Shown here in pieces: positions 35,523 to 44,296 of a stretch of 49,056 nt of DNA (position 1 is its first letter; each line of letters starts with the position of its first letter). The notes below the pieces were generated by a model, which was not told the origin of the DNA, ran no database searches, and saw only the letters and a program-made list of their open reading frames with translations. This stretch comes from Glycomyces salinus (GTDB taxonomy: Bacteria > Actinomycetota > Actinomycetes > Mycobacteriales > Micromonosporaceae): the NCBI RefSeq assembly GCF_016428645.1, contig NZ_JAELXW010000074.1, positions 1-49,056 of the forward strand. The letters run 5' to 3'. The position numbers were made by a program, and so were the translations under genes.

Positions 35523-35816
35523 GTGAACCTGGCATTGCAGCTGATCTATCTGGCGCTTTTCGTCTTTTATCTATTTCTTCTCGGCCGTCTGGTCGGCTCC
35601 GTGGTCGTCCAGTTCTCCCGGAGATGGGAGCCGGGCCCCCGGGCCGCGGCCCTGCTAGAGACCATGTTCAGCGTGACCGACCCTCCCCTGAAGGGGTTGA
35701 GGAGAGTGATCCCGCCTCTCAGGCTTGGTACTGTATCGATTGATCTGGCGTTCCTGGCGCTGCTGCTGATCGTGTGGATCCTGATGGACTTCGTCATCGG
35801 GCGCGCGATCTCCTAG
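35523..35816 (+). CDS. YggT-family membrane protein
   Basis: A 97-residue protein with two hydrophobic segments (LALQLIYLALFVFYLFLLGRLV and IDLAFLALLLIVWILMDFVIG) separated by a short loop containing the conserved TDPPLKGLRRVIPP motif of the YggT family. It starts at GTG 35523, 19 nt after sepF. In actinobacteria this gene is regularly between sepF and divIVA; its function is unclear, with links to osmotic tolerance or division proposed for related proteins. Confidence 0.9.
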   Translation: MNLALQLIYLALFVFYLFLLGRLVGSVVVQFSRRWEPGPRAAALLETMFSVTDPPLKGLRRVIPPLRLGTVSIDLAFLALLLIVWILMDFVIGRAIS

Positions 35817-35893
35817 CCGTGCCGGGGGTGGCGCGAGACCCGTAAGGTGTCGAGTGGCCCTGGCCGCCAGGCGATAGCGAGAAGGAGTTTCGA

Positions 35894-36820
35894 ATGCCGC
35901 TGACCCCAGCAGACGTTCACAACGTCACGTTCAAGAAACCCATGCTCGGAAAGCGCGGATACGACGAGGACGAGGTCGACGGCTTCCTCGACGAGGTGGA
36001 ACGCGAGCTCGCCCGTCTCAGTGACGAGAACGGCGAGCTTCGGGCCCAACTCGAGAGCCTCCGCGCCGGTGCTCCCCCCGGAGCAGCCGACCATGCCGAG
36101 ATGGCCGCCGCGCTCGACCGGGCGCAGCGGGAGAAGCACGCCGCCGAGCAGCAGCTCCAGGAGCTGGACGCCGAGCTGCACGAGATCCACCAGCAGATGG
36201 TGGCGGCGCAGCAGCAGGCCCAGCAGTTCCAGCAGCAGGTGCAGCAGCTCCAGCAGGGCGGAGCGCCGCAGCAGGGCGGCGACGGCCAGGGCGGGGAGCA
36301 GGAGGCCCTGCGGCTGCTGATGGTCGCCCAGCGCACCGCCGACGAGCACCTGGAGGACTCGCGCCGCGAGGCCGACACCCTGGTGACCGAGGCCCAGCGC
36401 GAGGCCAAGACCATGGTCTCCGAGGCTCAGCACGAGTCGAAGACGATGATGACCCAGGCCCAGCGCGAGGCCGAGCACATGGTCGGCGAGGCCCGTGCGC
36501 AGGCGGAGGACCTGGTCGGTCAGGCCCGCGACAAGGCCGAGCGCCTCGAGCTCGAGGCCGAGGCCGAGCGCCAGAAGGTCATGGGGGCCCTCGAGGAGAA
36601 GCGCGGGTCGCTGCTCAAGCACATCGAGGAGCTCAAGACCTTCGAGCGCGAGTACCGCACCCGCCTGAAGCTGTACCTCGAGAGCCAGCTCCGCGACCTC
36701 AACGGCCAGCAGGGCGTCGAGGACTCGGCTGAAGAGGCCGTGGCCGAGCAGCCGGTCGAGAACGAGCGCACCGGCGCCCGGACCGGCGGCTTCGCCGGCA
36801 TCCCGAGCGCGCGGAACTGA
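35894..36820 (+). CDS. divIVA: Polar growth protein DivIVA (Wag31)
   Basis: A 308-residue coiled-coil scaffold marking cell poles and directing wall growth. The N-terminal lipid-binding domain is [35 protein letters not shown] in parts, with conserved Phe and Arg. A glutamine-rich stretch (about 95-135, [20 protein letters not shown]) precedes a long heptad coiled coil with repeated [13 protein letters not shown] units, as in filamentous actinomycetes. The C-terminal tail is acidic then basic. The ATG follows GAGAAGGAG. A weak stem-loop follows the gene. Confidence 0.94.
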   Translation: MPLTPADVHNVTFKKPMLGKRGYDEDEVDGFLDEVERELARLSDENGELRAQLESLRAGAPPGAADHAEMAAALDRAQREKHAAEQQLQELDAELHEIHQQMVAAQQQAQQFQQQVQQLQQGGAPQQGGDGQGGEQEALRLLMVAQRTADEHLEDSRREADTLVTEAQREAKTMVSEAQHESKTMMTQAQREAEHMVGEARAQAEDLVGQARDKAERLELEAEAERQKVMGALEEKRGSLLKHIEELKTFEREYRTRLKLYLESQLRDLNGQQGVEDSAEEAVAEQPVENERTGARTGGFAGIPSARN

Positions 36821-37086
36821 GATCACGAGCGCCCCGAAGGTTTTCGGCCCCGGGGCCATAACCTGAACCTGCGTCGCCTCGTTAAGCATGGTTGAGCGGC
36901 AGGGAACCGCCCGCGACTTGCGGATTCTCGGCTCGCGAACGTCCTCGGACGGTCTCGCGGGCCGTGAATCCCACGAGCGGAGGAGGTTCCCGCCGCTGCC
37001 CATGCGTTCAGATGCCGCGGCCCGCTTGGGGCCGCAAGGGACTGCACGAACGGAACACGCCCTTCGTGCTGGGGAGGCGACTCGTC
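36821..37086. other. Intergenic region after divIVA
   Basis: A weak hairpin (CCGAA 36834-36838 with TTCGG 36843-36847) and the palindrome GGCCCCGGGGCC (36846-36857) could end the divIVA transcript. GCGGCCC (37017-37023) pairs with GGGCCGC (37029-37035) in a second stem-loop before the next gene. No gene is supported here; an in-frame extension of the next gene reaches back to 36892 but has no coding character. Confidence 0.4.
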
Positions 37087-37692
37087 GTGATCGTCAGCAG
37101 CCTGCTGATACTCGTCACCGCGACGGTCTTGTTGGCCATAGGAATGGTCAGCGGCAACAACGGTCTACTGATCTCGTCGATCGCGGCCAGTCTGGCCGCG
37201 GGGACGGCGCTCTATGTCGGCGCGGTCTCGCGCGCCAGACGCCGCCCGAGCCCGCGGCCGCGTCCGGCCGCCGACGACACCCAGGAACTGACCCGGATCG
37301 TCGATGACACCCCTACCACCGAGATACCGGTCGTGCGCGGCCGGATCTTCGAGCCGACCGACTACGCGATCGACCGGGAACCGGAGCTCCGCTTCGAGGA
37401 CCCGCCGCGTCAGCGCGCCGTCGGCGGGCGCCATCAGGCCGACGACGACCTGCGGGACGAGCCGCTCGAGCAGCGGCTGACCAGCGTCGAGAAGGCCTCG
37501 CTGATGCGGCTCGACGCCGAGGTCGCCGTCGTCGACGGCAGGCCGCGGTTCCACCACGGCGGCTGCGTGCACCTGGTCGGGCGCGACCCCGAGCCGCTGC
37601 CGGTGGCCGAGGCGCTGGATCTGGGATTCACCCCGTGCGCGCTGTGCGAACCGGTCTCGCGTCTGCTGATGGCACCGGTCGCCGGACTCTAG
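37087..37692 (+). CDS. Two-helix membrane protein with a C-terminal Cys/His site
   Basis: A 201-residue protein with two N-terminal hydrophobic helices (SSLLILVTATVLLAIGMVSG and LISSIAASLAAGTALYVGAV), a polar linker, and a conserved-looking C-terminal module: FHHGGCVHLVG, then LPVAEALDLGFTPCALCEP. His157/158, Cys160, Cys184 and Cys187 could bind a metal such as zinc. The start GTG 37087 is chosen because GGAGG (37073-37077) lies 9 nt upstream; longer frames are possible but read through non-coding sequence. Similar proteins seem to accompany divIVA in actinobacteria, but no function is known to me. Confidence 0.75.
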   Translation: MIVSSLLILVTATVLLAIGMVSGNNGLLISSIAASLAAGTALYVGAVSRARRRPSPRPRPAADDTQELTRIVDDTPTTEIPVVRGRIFEPTDYAIDREPELRFEDPPRQRAVGGRHQADDDLRDEPLEQRLTSVEKASLMRLDAEVAVVDGRPRFHHGGCVHLVGRDPEPLPVAEALDLGFTPCALCEPVSRLLMAPVAGL

Positions 37693-37729
37693 AGGGCACG
37701 GACAGTCGGGGTCCAAGTTCCCGAAGTAA

Positions 37730-37758
37730 TTGACCTACTTGCAGCTGTTGCGTATCCT
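37730..37758 (+). promoter_or_regulatory. Sigma-70-type promoter of the dksA/traR-like gene
   Basis: TTGACC (37730-37735) and TATCCT (37753-37758) are separated by exactly 17 nt. This is the best housekeeping promoter in the window and gives a leader of roughly 190 nt before the dksA-like start. Confidence 0.7.
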
Positions 37759-37770
37759 GTGAGTTTAATT

Positions 37771-37829
37771 GCGCGGCGTGCGTCCAGTTTTCGGGGACCT
37801 GGCCGCGCATTGTCCTCGTCTTGACGAGG
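37771..37829 (+). promoter_or_regulatory. Structured leader with two hairpins
   Basis: GCGCGGC (37771-37777) pairs with GCCGCGC (37802-37808), with an inner GTCC/GGAC stem; CCTCGT and ACGAGG within 37814-37829 form a second compact hairpin. They precede a leader reading frame. No known riboswitch class is recognised. Confidence 0.4.
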
Positions 37830-37833
37830 TGTC

Positions 37834-37959
37834 ATGAGGTACGCGACTTGGGGAGCCAGGATGCTGAACGCCCGATCCGCGGATAACGGTGCGCGGCTCC
37901 GCCTCGCCCCGAGCCGTCCGGAACCGATCCCGACATACCCCTCCAGAGGCCCGTCATGA
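37834..37959 (+). CDS. Possible 41-codon leader peptide upstream of the dksA-like gene
   Basis: An open frame of 41 residues starting MRYATWGARML has a GAGG 4 nt before the ATG, and its TGA overlaps the ATG of the dksA-like gene as ATGA. It may couple or regulate translation of that gene. Codon composition is only moderately like that of real genes and no family is known, so it could be fortuitous. Confidence 0.35.
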   Translation: MRYATWGARMLNARSADNGARLRLAPSRPEPIPTYPSRGPS

Positions 37960-38468
37960 ATGCTGCCAAGAAGTCCCAGAAGCAGGCCGCCAAGAAGCAG
38001 GCGGTCAAGAAGGCGGCGAAGAAGACCGCCAAGAAACAGCCCGCCGCCAAGCAGGCAGCGAAGCCGGCGCCGGCCAAGAAGGCCGCCAAGAAGGCGGTCG
38101 CCGCGCGCTCGGAGTCCGAGCAGGCGGAGCTGCGCGCGGCCCTCAAGGAGCGCTTGGACGAGCTGACCGACGAGCAGCAGCGGTACATCGACTCGATCGC
38201 CACCGCCCAGCGCGAGCGCCTGTCCGACACCGCCGGGGACGACCAGATCGACTCGGGCTCCAAGACCGTCGAGCACGAGCACGAGGTGGCCGTGGCCGGC
38301 GCGATCTCCGAGCGGATCCGCCAGGTCAGCCACGCGCTGGACCGGCTCAACGAGGGAGACTACGGCATCTGTGAGAGGTGCGGCAACCCCATCCCGGCGG
38401 CGCGGCTGGCCGCCTTCCCGTCCGCTACGCTCTGCGTCAGTTGCAAACAGTTGGAGGAGAGACGCTGA
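37956..38468 (+). CDS. TraR/DksA-family zinc-finger protein with a histone-H1-like tail
   Basis: A 170-residue protein. The first 50 residues are almost only Lys, Ala, Gln and Pro (17 lysines; repeats of AAKK and AKK), like eukaryotic histone H1 tails and mycobacterial HupB. Then a coiled coil (about 53-135, with DQIDSGSKTVEHEHEVAV and DRLNEGDYGIC) leads to a C4 zinc finger: CERCGNPIP ... CVSCKQLE. The globular part matches DksA/TraR proteins, which modulate RNA polymerase through its secondary channel. The tail suggests nucleic-acid binding. The ATG follows AGAGG by 6 nt; it is coupled upstream to a leader frame and downstream to lspA. Confidence 0.88.
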   Translation: MNAAKKSQKQAAKKQAVKKAAKKTAKKQPAAKQAAKPAPAKKAAKKAVAARSESEQAELRAALKERLDELTDEQQRYIDSIATAQRERLSDTAGDDQIDSGSKTVEHEHEVAVAGAISERIRQVSHALDRLNEGDYGICERCGNPIPAARLAAFPSATLCVSCKQLEERR

Positions 38469-38515
38469 GCGAGGACACACAGCCCGAGACCGCCGACACG
38501 GACGGGGACGAGTCG

Positions 38516-39061
38516 ATGGAGAACGGCCCCCCGAGGCGCCGGCTCGTCCTGACGGTGGCCTGCTACCTGATCGCGGCCGCCGTGATCTCCCTTGACCAGG
38601 TCACCAAGGCGCTGGCGCTGGCGAACCTCGACCCGGCCGATCCGGTGCGGATACTCGGCGGCCTGGTCTACCTCGACCTGACCTGGAACTCCGGCGCGGC
38701 CTTCAGCATGTTCACCGACTACACGTGGGCGCTGGCCATCGTGGCCGCCGCGGTGGTCGGGTTCCTGATCTTCCTGGCCCGGAAGATCGTCTATCCGGTC
38801 TGGGCGATCGCCCTGGGCATGGTGCTGGGAGGCGCGGCCGGGAACCTGATCGACCGGCTCTTCCAGGAGCCGGGCTTCGGCCAGGGCCACGTCATCGACT
38901 TCATCAGCGTCTTCGAGCCCGACGCCCAGGCGTTCCCGATCTTCAACTTCGCCGACTCCTCGCTGGTGTGCGGCGTGATCCTGATCGTGCTGCTGGAGCT
39001 GACCGGGCGCGGATTCTCGCCGGAGGCCCGCCGGGCCCACCGCGAGGAGAAGGAGAAGTGA
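38516..39061 (+). CDS. lspA: Lipoprotein signal peptidase
   Basis: From ATG 38516 the product has 181 residues: an aspartyl membrane peptidase that removes signal peptides from diacylated prolipoproteins. Four transmembrane helices are visible. The catalytic aspartates are Asp113 in GNLIDRL and Asp147 in FNFADSS; NSGAAFS is also conserved. A longer form beginning at CTG 38465 is plausible, because GGAGGAG (38453-38459) lies 5 nt before it and the CTG overlaps the previous stop; its extra 17 residues are acidic, as seen in other actinobacterial LspA N-termini. The stop overlaps the next start (GTGA). Confidence 0.92.
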   Translation: MENGPPRRRLVLTVACYLIAAAVISLDQVTKALALANLDPADPVRILGGLVYLDLTWNSGAAFSMFTDYTWALAIVAAAVVGFLIFLARKIVYPVWAIALGMVLGGAAGNLIDRLFQEPGFGQGHVIDFISVFEPDAQAFPIFNFADSSLVCGVILIVLLELTGRGFSPEARRAHREEKEK

Positions 39062-40002
39062 CCGGCCCGAGGCCGGTGCGCTCGATGCCGGTGCCCGAGG
39101 GATTCGAGGGCGACCGGGTCGACCAGGTCGTCTCCCGGATGCTGGGGCTGTCCCGCACCGTGGCCGCCGAGCTGGTCACCGCCGGGGACGTCACGATCGA
39201 CGGCCGGCCCTGCGGCACCAAGTCCGAGCGCCTCAGCGTCGGGGCCTGGCTCGAGGTCACCCTCCCGCCGCCCCCGGACGACGTCGTCACCTTCCGCGAG
39301 GAGCCGGTCAAGGGCCTGGAGGTGCTGCACTCCGATGACCACATCGTGGTGGTCGACAAGCCGGTCGGCGTCGCCGCCCACCCCAGCCCCGGCTGGACCG
39401 GGCCGACCGTCACCGGCGGGCTGGCCGCGGCCGGGTACCGGCTGTCGACCCACGGCGCCGAGGAGCGGCAGGGGATCGTGCACCGCCTCGACGTGGGGAC
39501 CTCGGGGATCATGGTCGTCGCCAAGAGCGAGCTCGCCTACTCCGAACTCAAGCGCGCCTTCAAGGAGCGGCGCGTCTCCAAGAGCTACCGCGCGGTCGCC
39601 CAGGGTCACCCCGACCCGCTCTCGGGCACCGTCGACGCCCCGATCGGGCGGCACCCGCGGCACGACTACAAGTGGGCGGTGGTCGCCGACGGAAAACCCA
39701 GCGTCACCCACTACGACACGCTCGAGGTGTTCCCTGGCGCGTCCCTGATGGACGTAGGGTTGGAGACAGGCAGGACCCACCAGATCCGGGTGCACTTCTC
39801 GGCCCTGGGGCATCCGCTGGTCGGCGACGCCACTTACGGCGCCGACCCGACCATGGCCGAGAAGCTCGGCCTGAATAGGCAATGGCTGCATGCCTATCGG
39901 CTCCGATTCGTCCACCCGGGAACCGGAAGGTCAGTCACCTTCGAGAGTGAATACCCCACAGATCTTGAGACCGCTCTGGCGCGGTTGCGGGCCGAACAGT
40001 GA
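39058..40002 (+). CDS. RluA/RluD-family pseudouridine synthase
   Basis: A 314-residue RNA-modifying enzyme converting uridine to pseudouridine, probably in 23S rRNA. An N-terminal S4 RNA-binding domain ([31 protein letters not shown], about 15-60) precedes the catalytic domain with HRLDVGTSG and catalytic Asp145. Other motifs are [42 protein letters not shown] and [11 protein letters not shown]. The GTG start overlaps lspA; the lspA-rluD order is common in Gram-positive bacteria. The target nucleotide is not decided by sequence. Confidence 0.93.
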   Translation: MTGPRPVRSMPVPEGFEGDRVDQVVSRMLGLSRTVAAELVTAGDVTIDGRPCGTKSERLSVGAWLEVTLPPPPDDVVTFREEPVKGLEVLHSDDHIVVVDKPVGVAAHPSPGWTGPTVTGGLAAAGYRLSTHGAEERQGIVHRLDVGTSGIMVVAKSELAYSELKRAFKERRVSKSYRAVAQGHPDPLSGTVDAPIGRHPRHDYKWAVVADGKPSVTHYDTLEVFPGASLMDVGLETGRTHQIRVHFSALGHPLVGDATYGADPTMAEKLGLNRQWLHAYRLRFVHPGTGRSVTFESEYPTDLETALARLRAEQ

Positions 40003-40085
40003 CCGACCACTACACTTGGTCGCGGGTGGAAGTCGTCAGGCTGGGAAAGGCATGACAGTTCAACCTGGCCGAGAGGAGGAAGCGC

Positions 40086-41144
40086 GTGGGCTCGCCCGAA
40101 GCTTGGAGCGGAGAGCGCCCGGAACCCGGGTCCCGTTGGCGGAATCTGCTGGGACGCGGCCGAGGCAGGGGCGCGCAGCAGACGCCCTCGCCTCCTCCGC
40201 GCGAGTCGTACGCCTCTCCTCCGGTGGCACCGGTGTCGGCGCCCGCGGCCGGTAGGCGGCCGGTGCCGCAGCAGCTGCCGCCGCAGACGCCGCCGCAGCG
40301 CGGCCTGCCGCCCCAGCAGACCCGGCCCCCGCAGACCGAGGCGGCCCCCGATCCGGCCGCGATCGAAGCGCTCCGCCGCGACCTGGGCCGCAGCCAGGTC
40401 ATCGCGTTCATCAACCCCAAGGGCGGGGTCCACAAGACCACCGCCACGGTCCTTTCCGCGGCCGCCATGGGTTCGGCCCGCGGCGGCGGCGTCATCGCCT
40501 GGGACGACAACGAGCTGCGCGGCACGCTGGGCCTGCGCGCCGGGTCGGCCCGCCACGGGCGCACCATCAGGCACCTGGTCGAGCACCTCGCCGAGGTCGA
40601 GGCCGCCGGGGTGCACCTGCCCGAGCACCTCGACGAGTTCCTCCGCCACTCCGCCGACGGCTCCTTCGACGTCCTGGCCGGGGACGAGGATCCCAAGCTC
40701 CAGCGGCAGCTCGACCCGACCACGGTGCTGCGGGTGCTCGACATCCTCACCCGCACCCACAAGGTCGTGTGCATCGACACCGGCAACAACGTCGAATCGC
40801 AGAACTGGCGCACCGTCGTGGCCAACGCCGACCGGCTCGTGGTCACGACCGTGCCCCGCGAGGACGCCGCGTTCTCGGCCGACTGGATGCTCGACCTGCT
40901 CGAGGAGCACAACTACGGGCACCTGGTGCGCGACGCGGTCACGCTGCTGTCGATGCCCACCCCGGGCGCCGGGCCGCTGCTGGAGGACCTGCGCAGGCAC
41001 TTCTCCTCGCGCACCCGCGCCGTATCCGTCGTCCCCTACGACCCGGCCCTGGAGCCCGGCGCCAAGATCGAGTTCTCGGCGCTGCGCCCGGCCACCCGCG
41101 TCGCCTGGTTCGACGCCGCCGCCACCATTTTCGACGGGTTGTGA
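40086..41144 (+). CDS. ParA/MinD-like ATPase with proline-rich N-terminus
   Basis: A 352-residue protein. The first ~85 residues are rich in Pro, Gln and Arg (SPPPRESYASPPVAP, QQLPPQTPPQ) and probably disordered. The ATPase domain has a deviant Walker A NPKGGVHKTT (110-119), in which the usual GVGKT is GVHKT, then VIAWDDNELRGTLGLR, VVCIDTGNNVESQNW (Walker B region) and VVTTVPREDAAFSADW. The layout resembles the MinD/ParA-like proteins associated with type VII secretion in actinobacteria, such as EspI. No other secretion gene is in the window. The GTG start follows GAGAGGAGG. Confidence 0.85.
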   Translation: MGSPEAWSGERPEPGSRWRNLLGRGRGRGAQQTPSPPPRESYASPPVAPVSAPAAGRRPVPQQLPPQTPPQRGLPPQQTRPPQTEAAPDPAAIEALRRDLGRSQVIAFINPKGGVHKTTATVLSAAAMGSARGGGVIAWDDNELRGTLGLRAGSARHGRTIRHLVEHLAEVEAAGVHLPEHLDEFLRHSADGSFDVLAGDEDPKLQRQLDPTTVLRVLDILTRTHKVVCIDTGNNVESQNWRTVVANADRLVVTTVPREDAAFSADWMLDLLEEHNYGHLVRDAVTLLSMPTPGAGPLLEDLRRHFSSRTRAVSVVPYDPALEPGAKIEFSALRPATRVAWFDAAATIFDGL

Positions 41145-41165
41145 CCCTGTGGCAGGATCGTCGGC

Positions 41166-41831
41166 GTGACAGACGACGAGACCGTGCCCCTCAAGGCCGC
41201 TCCCGATCCCGAGACGCCCGAAGCAGAGCCCGAGCCGGGTCCTGAGAGGCGGACCCTCGGACGCGACCTCCTCGCGGCCGGTGCGCTCGCGGTGGTCCTG
41301 GCCGCGCTCGGCTTCCCGCTGGCGATGCTGTGGCAGGTGATCACGCCGCGCGTCGAGTACGTCACCGTCGACGGCGGCTGGTACTCGGTCGAGACCTACT
41401 CCGACGGCTTCGTGCTCGGCGACCTCTACTTCGCCGGGCTCGGCCTGATCCTGGGGATCGTGGTCGCGATCGCGGCCTGGACGGCCATGCGCGCGCGGCG
41501 CGGGCCGGTCGTCCTGCTCGGCCTCGTGGTCGGCTCGGTCGCCTGCCAGGTCGTGGCCTGGCGCATCGGCCGCCACGAATGGGAGCAGTTCTGGGAGGCG
41601 GTCCGGGCCGCCCCGCCGGGAGTGCACATGTGGCGGCCTCCGGCGGTCCTTTTCGTCGATCTCGACCCGGGGGCGGCCTGGGGCGCGGCGCGAGTCGGGG
41701 ATTTCACAGAGGCCCTGTCCTCGCTCCAGCTCGGCGGGCTGGCCGTCATGGCCCTCGCGGCGGTCTTCACTTACACCATTTGCGCAGGTTGGTCACGTCG
41801 GCCCAACCTTCGGTCGGACGTTCCCGAATAG
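41166..41831 (+). CDS. Membrane protein, DUF2567-like
   Basis: A 221-residue protein with a charged proline-rich N-terminus and four hydrophobic helices (LLAAGALAVVLAALGFPLAML, LYFAGLGLILGIVVAIAAW, PVVLLGLVVGSVACQVVAW, LGGLAVMALAAVFTYTIC). Between helices one and two lies VTPR-type extracellular sequence VEYVTVDGGWYSVE. It resembles the DUF2567 proteins of actinobacteria, but the assignment is from memory. GTG 41166 has CAGGAT 7 nt upstream and no Shine-Dalgarno, so it may be leaderless. It ends 45 bp before the his operon. Confidence 0.65.
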   Translation: MTDDETVPLKAAPDPETPEAEPEPGPERRTLGRDLLAAGALAVVLAALGFPLAMLWQVITPRVEYVTVDGGWYSVETYSDGFVLGDLYFAGLGLILGIVVAIAAWTAMRARRGPVVLLGLVVGSVACQVVAWRIGRHEWEQFWEAVRAAPPGVHMWRPPAVLFVDLDPGAAWGAARVGDFTEALSSLQLGGLAVMALAAVFTYTICAGWSRRPNLRSDVPE

Positions 41832-41864
41832 CGGTATCCCCGTCGCGCCCGATCCGGCGCCGAT

Positions 41865-41870
41865 TACGCT
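41865..41870 (+). promoter_or_regulatory. Leaderless -10 element of the his operon
   Basis: TACGCT ends 6 nt before the GTG of hisD, and no Shine-Dalgarno is present. Confidence 0.5.
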
Positions 41871-41876
41871 TGTACC

Positions 41877-43184
41877 GTGCTCAGACGCATTGATCTATCA
41901 GGAGAAGTTGCCGACTACCCGGTCCGCGCCCTGCGCGGACTGCTGCCGCGCGCCGCGTTCGACGTGAACGCCGCCCTGCGGGAGATCCAGCCGCTGCTGG
42001 ACGACATCTCCCATCGCGGCACCTCCGCGGTGGTCGAGGCCGTCGAGCGGTTCGACGGTGTGCGTCTGGAGCACCTGCGCGTCCCCGAAGCCGCGATCAA
42101 GGCCGCCCTGGCCGACCTCGATCCGGACCTGCGCCGCGCCTACCAGACCTCCATCGACCGGGCCCGCAAGGCCCACGAGGCCCAGCGCCTTCCCGAGGTC
42201 GTCACCGAAGTCGCCCCCGGCGGCATCGTCACCGAACGGTACGTGCCGGTCGGCCGCGTCGGCCTGTACGTGCCCGGCGGCCTCGCCGTGCTCGCCTCTT
42301 CGCTCATCATGAACGTCGTCCCGGCGCAGATCGCCGGTGTCGGCTCGATCGCGCTCACCAGCCCTGCCCAGAAGACCAACGGCGGCCTGCCCGCCGGCAG
42401 CATCCTCGCCGTCGCCGGAATGCTCGGCATCGACGAGGTCTACGCGGTCGGCGGACCCACCGCGATCGGCATGTTCGCCTACGGCACCGACGAGTGCGAA
42501 CCGGTCGACATGATCACCGGGCCCGGCAACATCTACGTCACCGCCGCCAAGCGCGCCGTCAAGGGCCTGGTCGGCATCGACGCCGAGGCCGGGACCACCG
42601 AGATCGCCGTCATCGCCGACGCCGGGGCCGACCCCGCGCACGTCGCGGTCGACCTCATCAGCCAGGCCGAGCACGACCCGGCCGCCGCCAGCGTCCTCAT
42701 CACCGACTCGGCCTCCCTGGCCGACGCCGTCGACGCCGAACTGGAACGGCGCGTCCCGGCCACCCGCCACGCCGAGCGCATCGCGACGGCCCTGGCGGGG
42801 GAGCAGTCCGGCACGATCCTCGTCGCCGACCTCGACGAGGCGGTGACCGTCGCCGACGCCTATGCCTCCGAGCACGTGGAGATCCAGACCGCGAACGCCC
42901 GCGAACTGGCCCCGCGCATCCGCAACGCCGGGGCGATCTTCGTCGGCGCCTACTCGCCGGTCTCCCTCGGCGACTACTGCGCCGGATCGAACCACGTCCT
43001 GCCGACCGGCGGGTGCGCCCGCCACTCGGCCGGGCTGAGCGTCCACACGTACCTGCGCGGCGTCCACATCGTCGACTACTCCCGCGAAGCGCTCGCGGAG
43101 GTCGCCGACGACGTGGTGGCCTTCGCGAACTCCGAAGACCTCCCCGGCCACGGCGAAGCGGTGACGGCGAGGTTCGAGCGGTGA
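41877..43184 (+). CDS. hisD: Histidinol dehydrogenase
   Basis: A 435-residue zinc enzyme that oxidises histidinol twice with NAD to give histidine, the last pathway step. Motifs are [48 protein letters not shown] with the zinc and base residues, [23 protein letters not shown] and [12 protein letters not shown]. The start is GTG 41877 with a leaderless-type promoter. Its stop overlaps hisC (GTGA). It is the first gene of the his operon. Confidence 0.96.
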   Translation: MLRRIDLSGEVADYPVRALRGLLPRAAFDVNAALREIQPLLDDISHRGTSAVVEAVERFDGVRLEHLRVPEAAIKAALADLDPDLRRAYQTSIDRARKAHEAQRLPEVVTEVAPGGIVTERYVPVGRVGLYVPGGLAVLASSLIMNVVPAQIAGVGSIALTSPAQKTNGGLPAGSILAVAGMLGIDEVYAVGGPTAIGMFAYGTDECEPVDMITGPGNIYVTAAKRAVKGLVGIDAEAGTTEIAVIADAGADPAHVAVDLISQAEHDPAAASVLITDSASLADAVDAELERRVPATRHAERIATALAGEQSGTILVADLDEAVTVADAYASEHVEIQTANARELAPRIRNAGAIFVGAYSPVSLGDYCAGSNHVLPTGGCARHSAGLSVHTYLRGVHIVDYSREALAEVADDVVAFANSEDLPGHGEAVTARFER

Positions 43185-44296
43185 CCGAGATCGAGGACCT
43201 GCTGCGCGAGGACCTGCGCGGCCAGTCGCCCTACGGCGCGCCCCAGCTCGACGTGCCGGTGCAGCTCAACACCAACGAGAACGCCTACGCGATCCCCGAC
43301 GACGTCGCCGAGGTCATCGAGGGGTACCTCGCGCGCCAGACCCGGGGCCTGAACCGCTACCCCGACCGCGACGCGGTCGCCCTCAGACAGGACCTGGCGG
43401 CATACCTCGCCGCACACGGCGGGCCCGGCCTGACCGCGGACCACGTGTGGGCCGCCAACGGCTCCAACGAGATCCTGCAGCAGCTGCTCCAGGCTTTCGG
43501 CGGCCCCGGCCGCACCGTGCTCGGATTCATGCCGTCGTACTCGATGCACCCGCTGCTCGCGCGAGGCACCGGCACGGCCTTCGTCGACGCCGGACGCGAG
43601 GCCGACTACACGCTCAGCGCCCACTACGTGCGCGAGGCGATCGGCGCGCACGACCCGGACCTGGTGTTCCTGGTCAGCCCGAACAACCCGACCGGGACCG
43701 CGCTCGCGGCCGAGGTCATCGAAGCCGCCTACGAGGCCGCCCGCGGCATCGTGGTCGTCGACGAGGCGTACGCCGAGTTCGCCCGCGACCCCGGCTCGAC
43801 CGCGCTGCACCGCCTCGCGGGCCGGCCGCGCCTGGTCGTCACCCGCACCATGTCCAAGGCATTCGCCTTCGCCGGCGCCAGGGTCGGATACCTTGCGGCC
43901 GACCCCGAGCTGGTCGAGAAGCTGCTGCTGGTGCGGCTGCCGTACCACCTGTCGAGCCTGACCCAGGCCGCCGCGCGCGGCGCGCTCGCCTGCGCCCCGC
44001 GGCTCCAGTCCGAGGTCGACCAGCTCAAGCACCAGCGGGACCGGATCGTGAAGCACCTGCGAGCCAAGGGCCTCCCGGTCGCCGACTCCGACGCGAACTT
44101 CGTGCTCGTCGGCGGACTGGCCGACGCCGCCGCCGTCTGGCGGGCGATGCTGGACGAGGGTGTCCTCATCCGCGACGTCGGCCTGCCGGGCCGCCTGCGC
44201 GTCACCGCCGGAACCGAAGAGGAGACCACCGCCCTGCTGGGGGCCTTCGAGACCGTCATGGCCGCACGGCCGGACCTATTTGAGGAGAGCGAGTAA
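43181..44296 (+). CDS. hisC: Histidinol-phosphate aminotransferase
   Basis: A 371-residue class I/II PLP aminotransferase converting imidazole acetol phosphate to histidinol phosphate. Motifs are [66 protein letters not shown] and [16 protein letters not shown] with the PLP lysine. A conserved RVTAGTEEE lies near the C-terminus. The GTG start overlaps hisD and the stop directly abuts the hisB GTG, so the enzymes are made together. Confidence 0.96.
   Translation: MTEIEDLLREDLRGQSPYGAPQLDVPVQLNTNENAYAIPDDVAEVIEGYLARQTRGLNRYPDRDAVALRQDLAAYLAAHGGPGLTADHVWAANGSNEILQQLLQAFGGPGRTVLGFMPSYSMHPLLARGTGTAFVDAGREADYTLSAHYVREAIGAHDPDLVFLVSPNNPTGTALAAEVIEAAYEAARGIVVVDEAYAEFARDPGSTALHRLAGRPRLVVTRTMSKAFAFAGARVGYLAADPELVEKLLLVRLPYHLSSLTQAAARGALACAPRLQSEVDQLKHQRDRIVKHLRAKGLPVADSDANFVLVGGLADAAAVWRAMLDEGVLIRDVGLPGRLRVTAGTEEETTALLGAFETVMAARPDLFEESE

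Noticed and set aside
36846-36857. GGCCCCGGGGCC as a hairpin terminator
   Set aside because: A perfect palindrome with no loop makes a poor hairpin; only listed as part of a weak intergenic structure.
36892-37086. N-terminal extension of the CxxC membrane protein
   Set aside because: The added residues have no coding character, and GGAGG at 37073-37077 supports GTG 37087.
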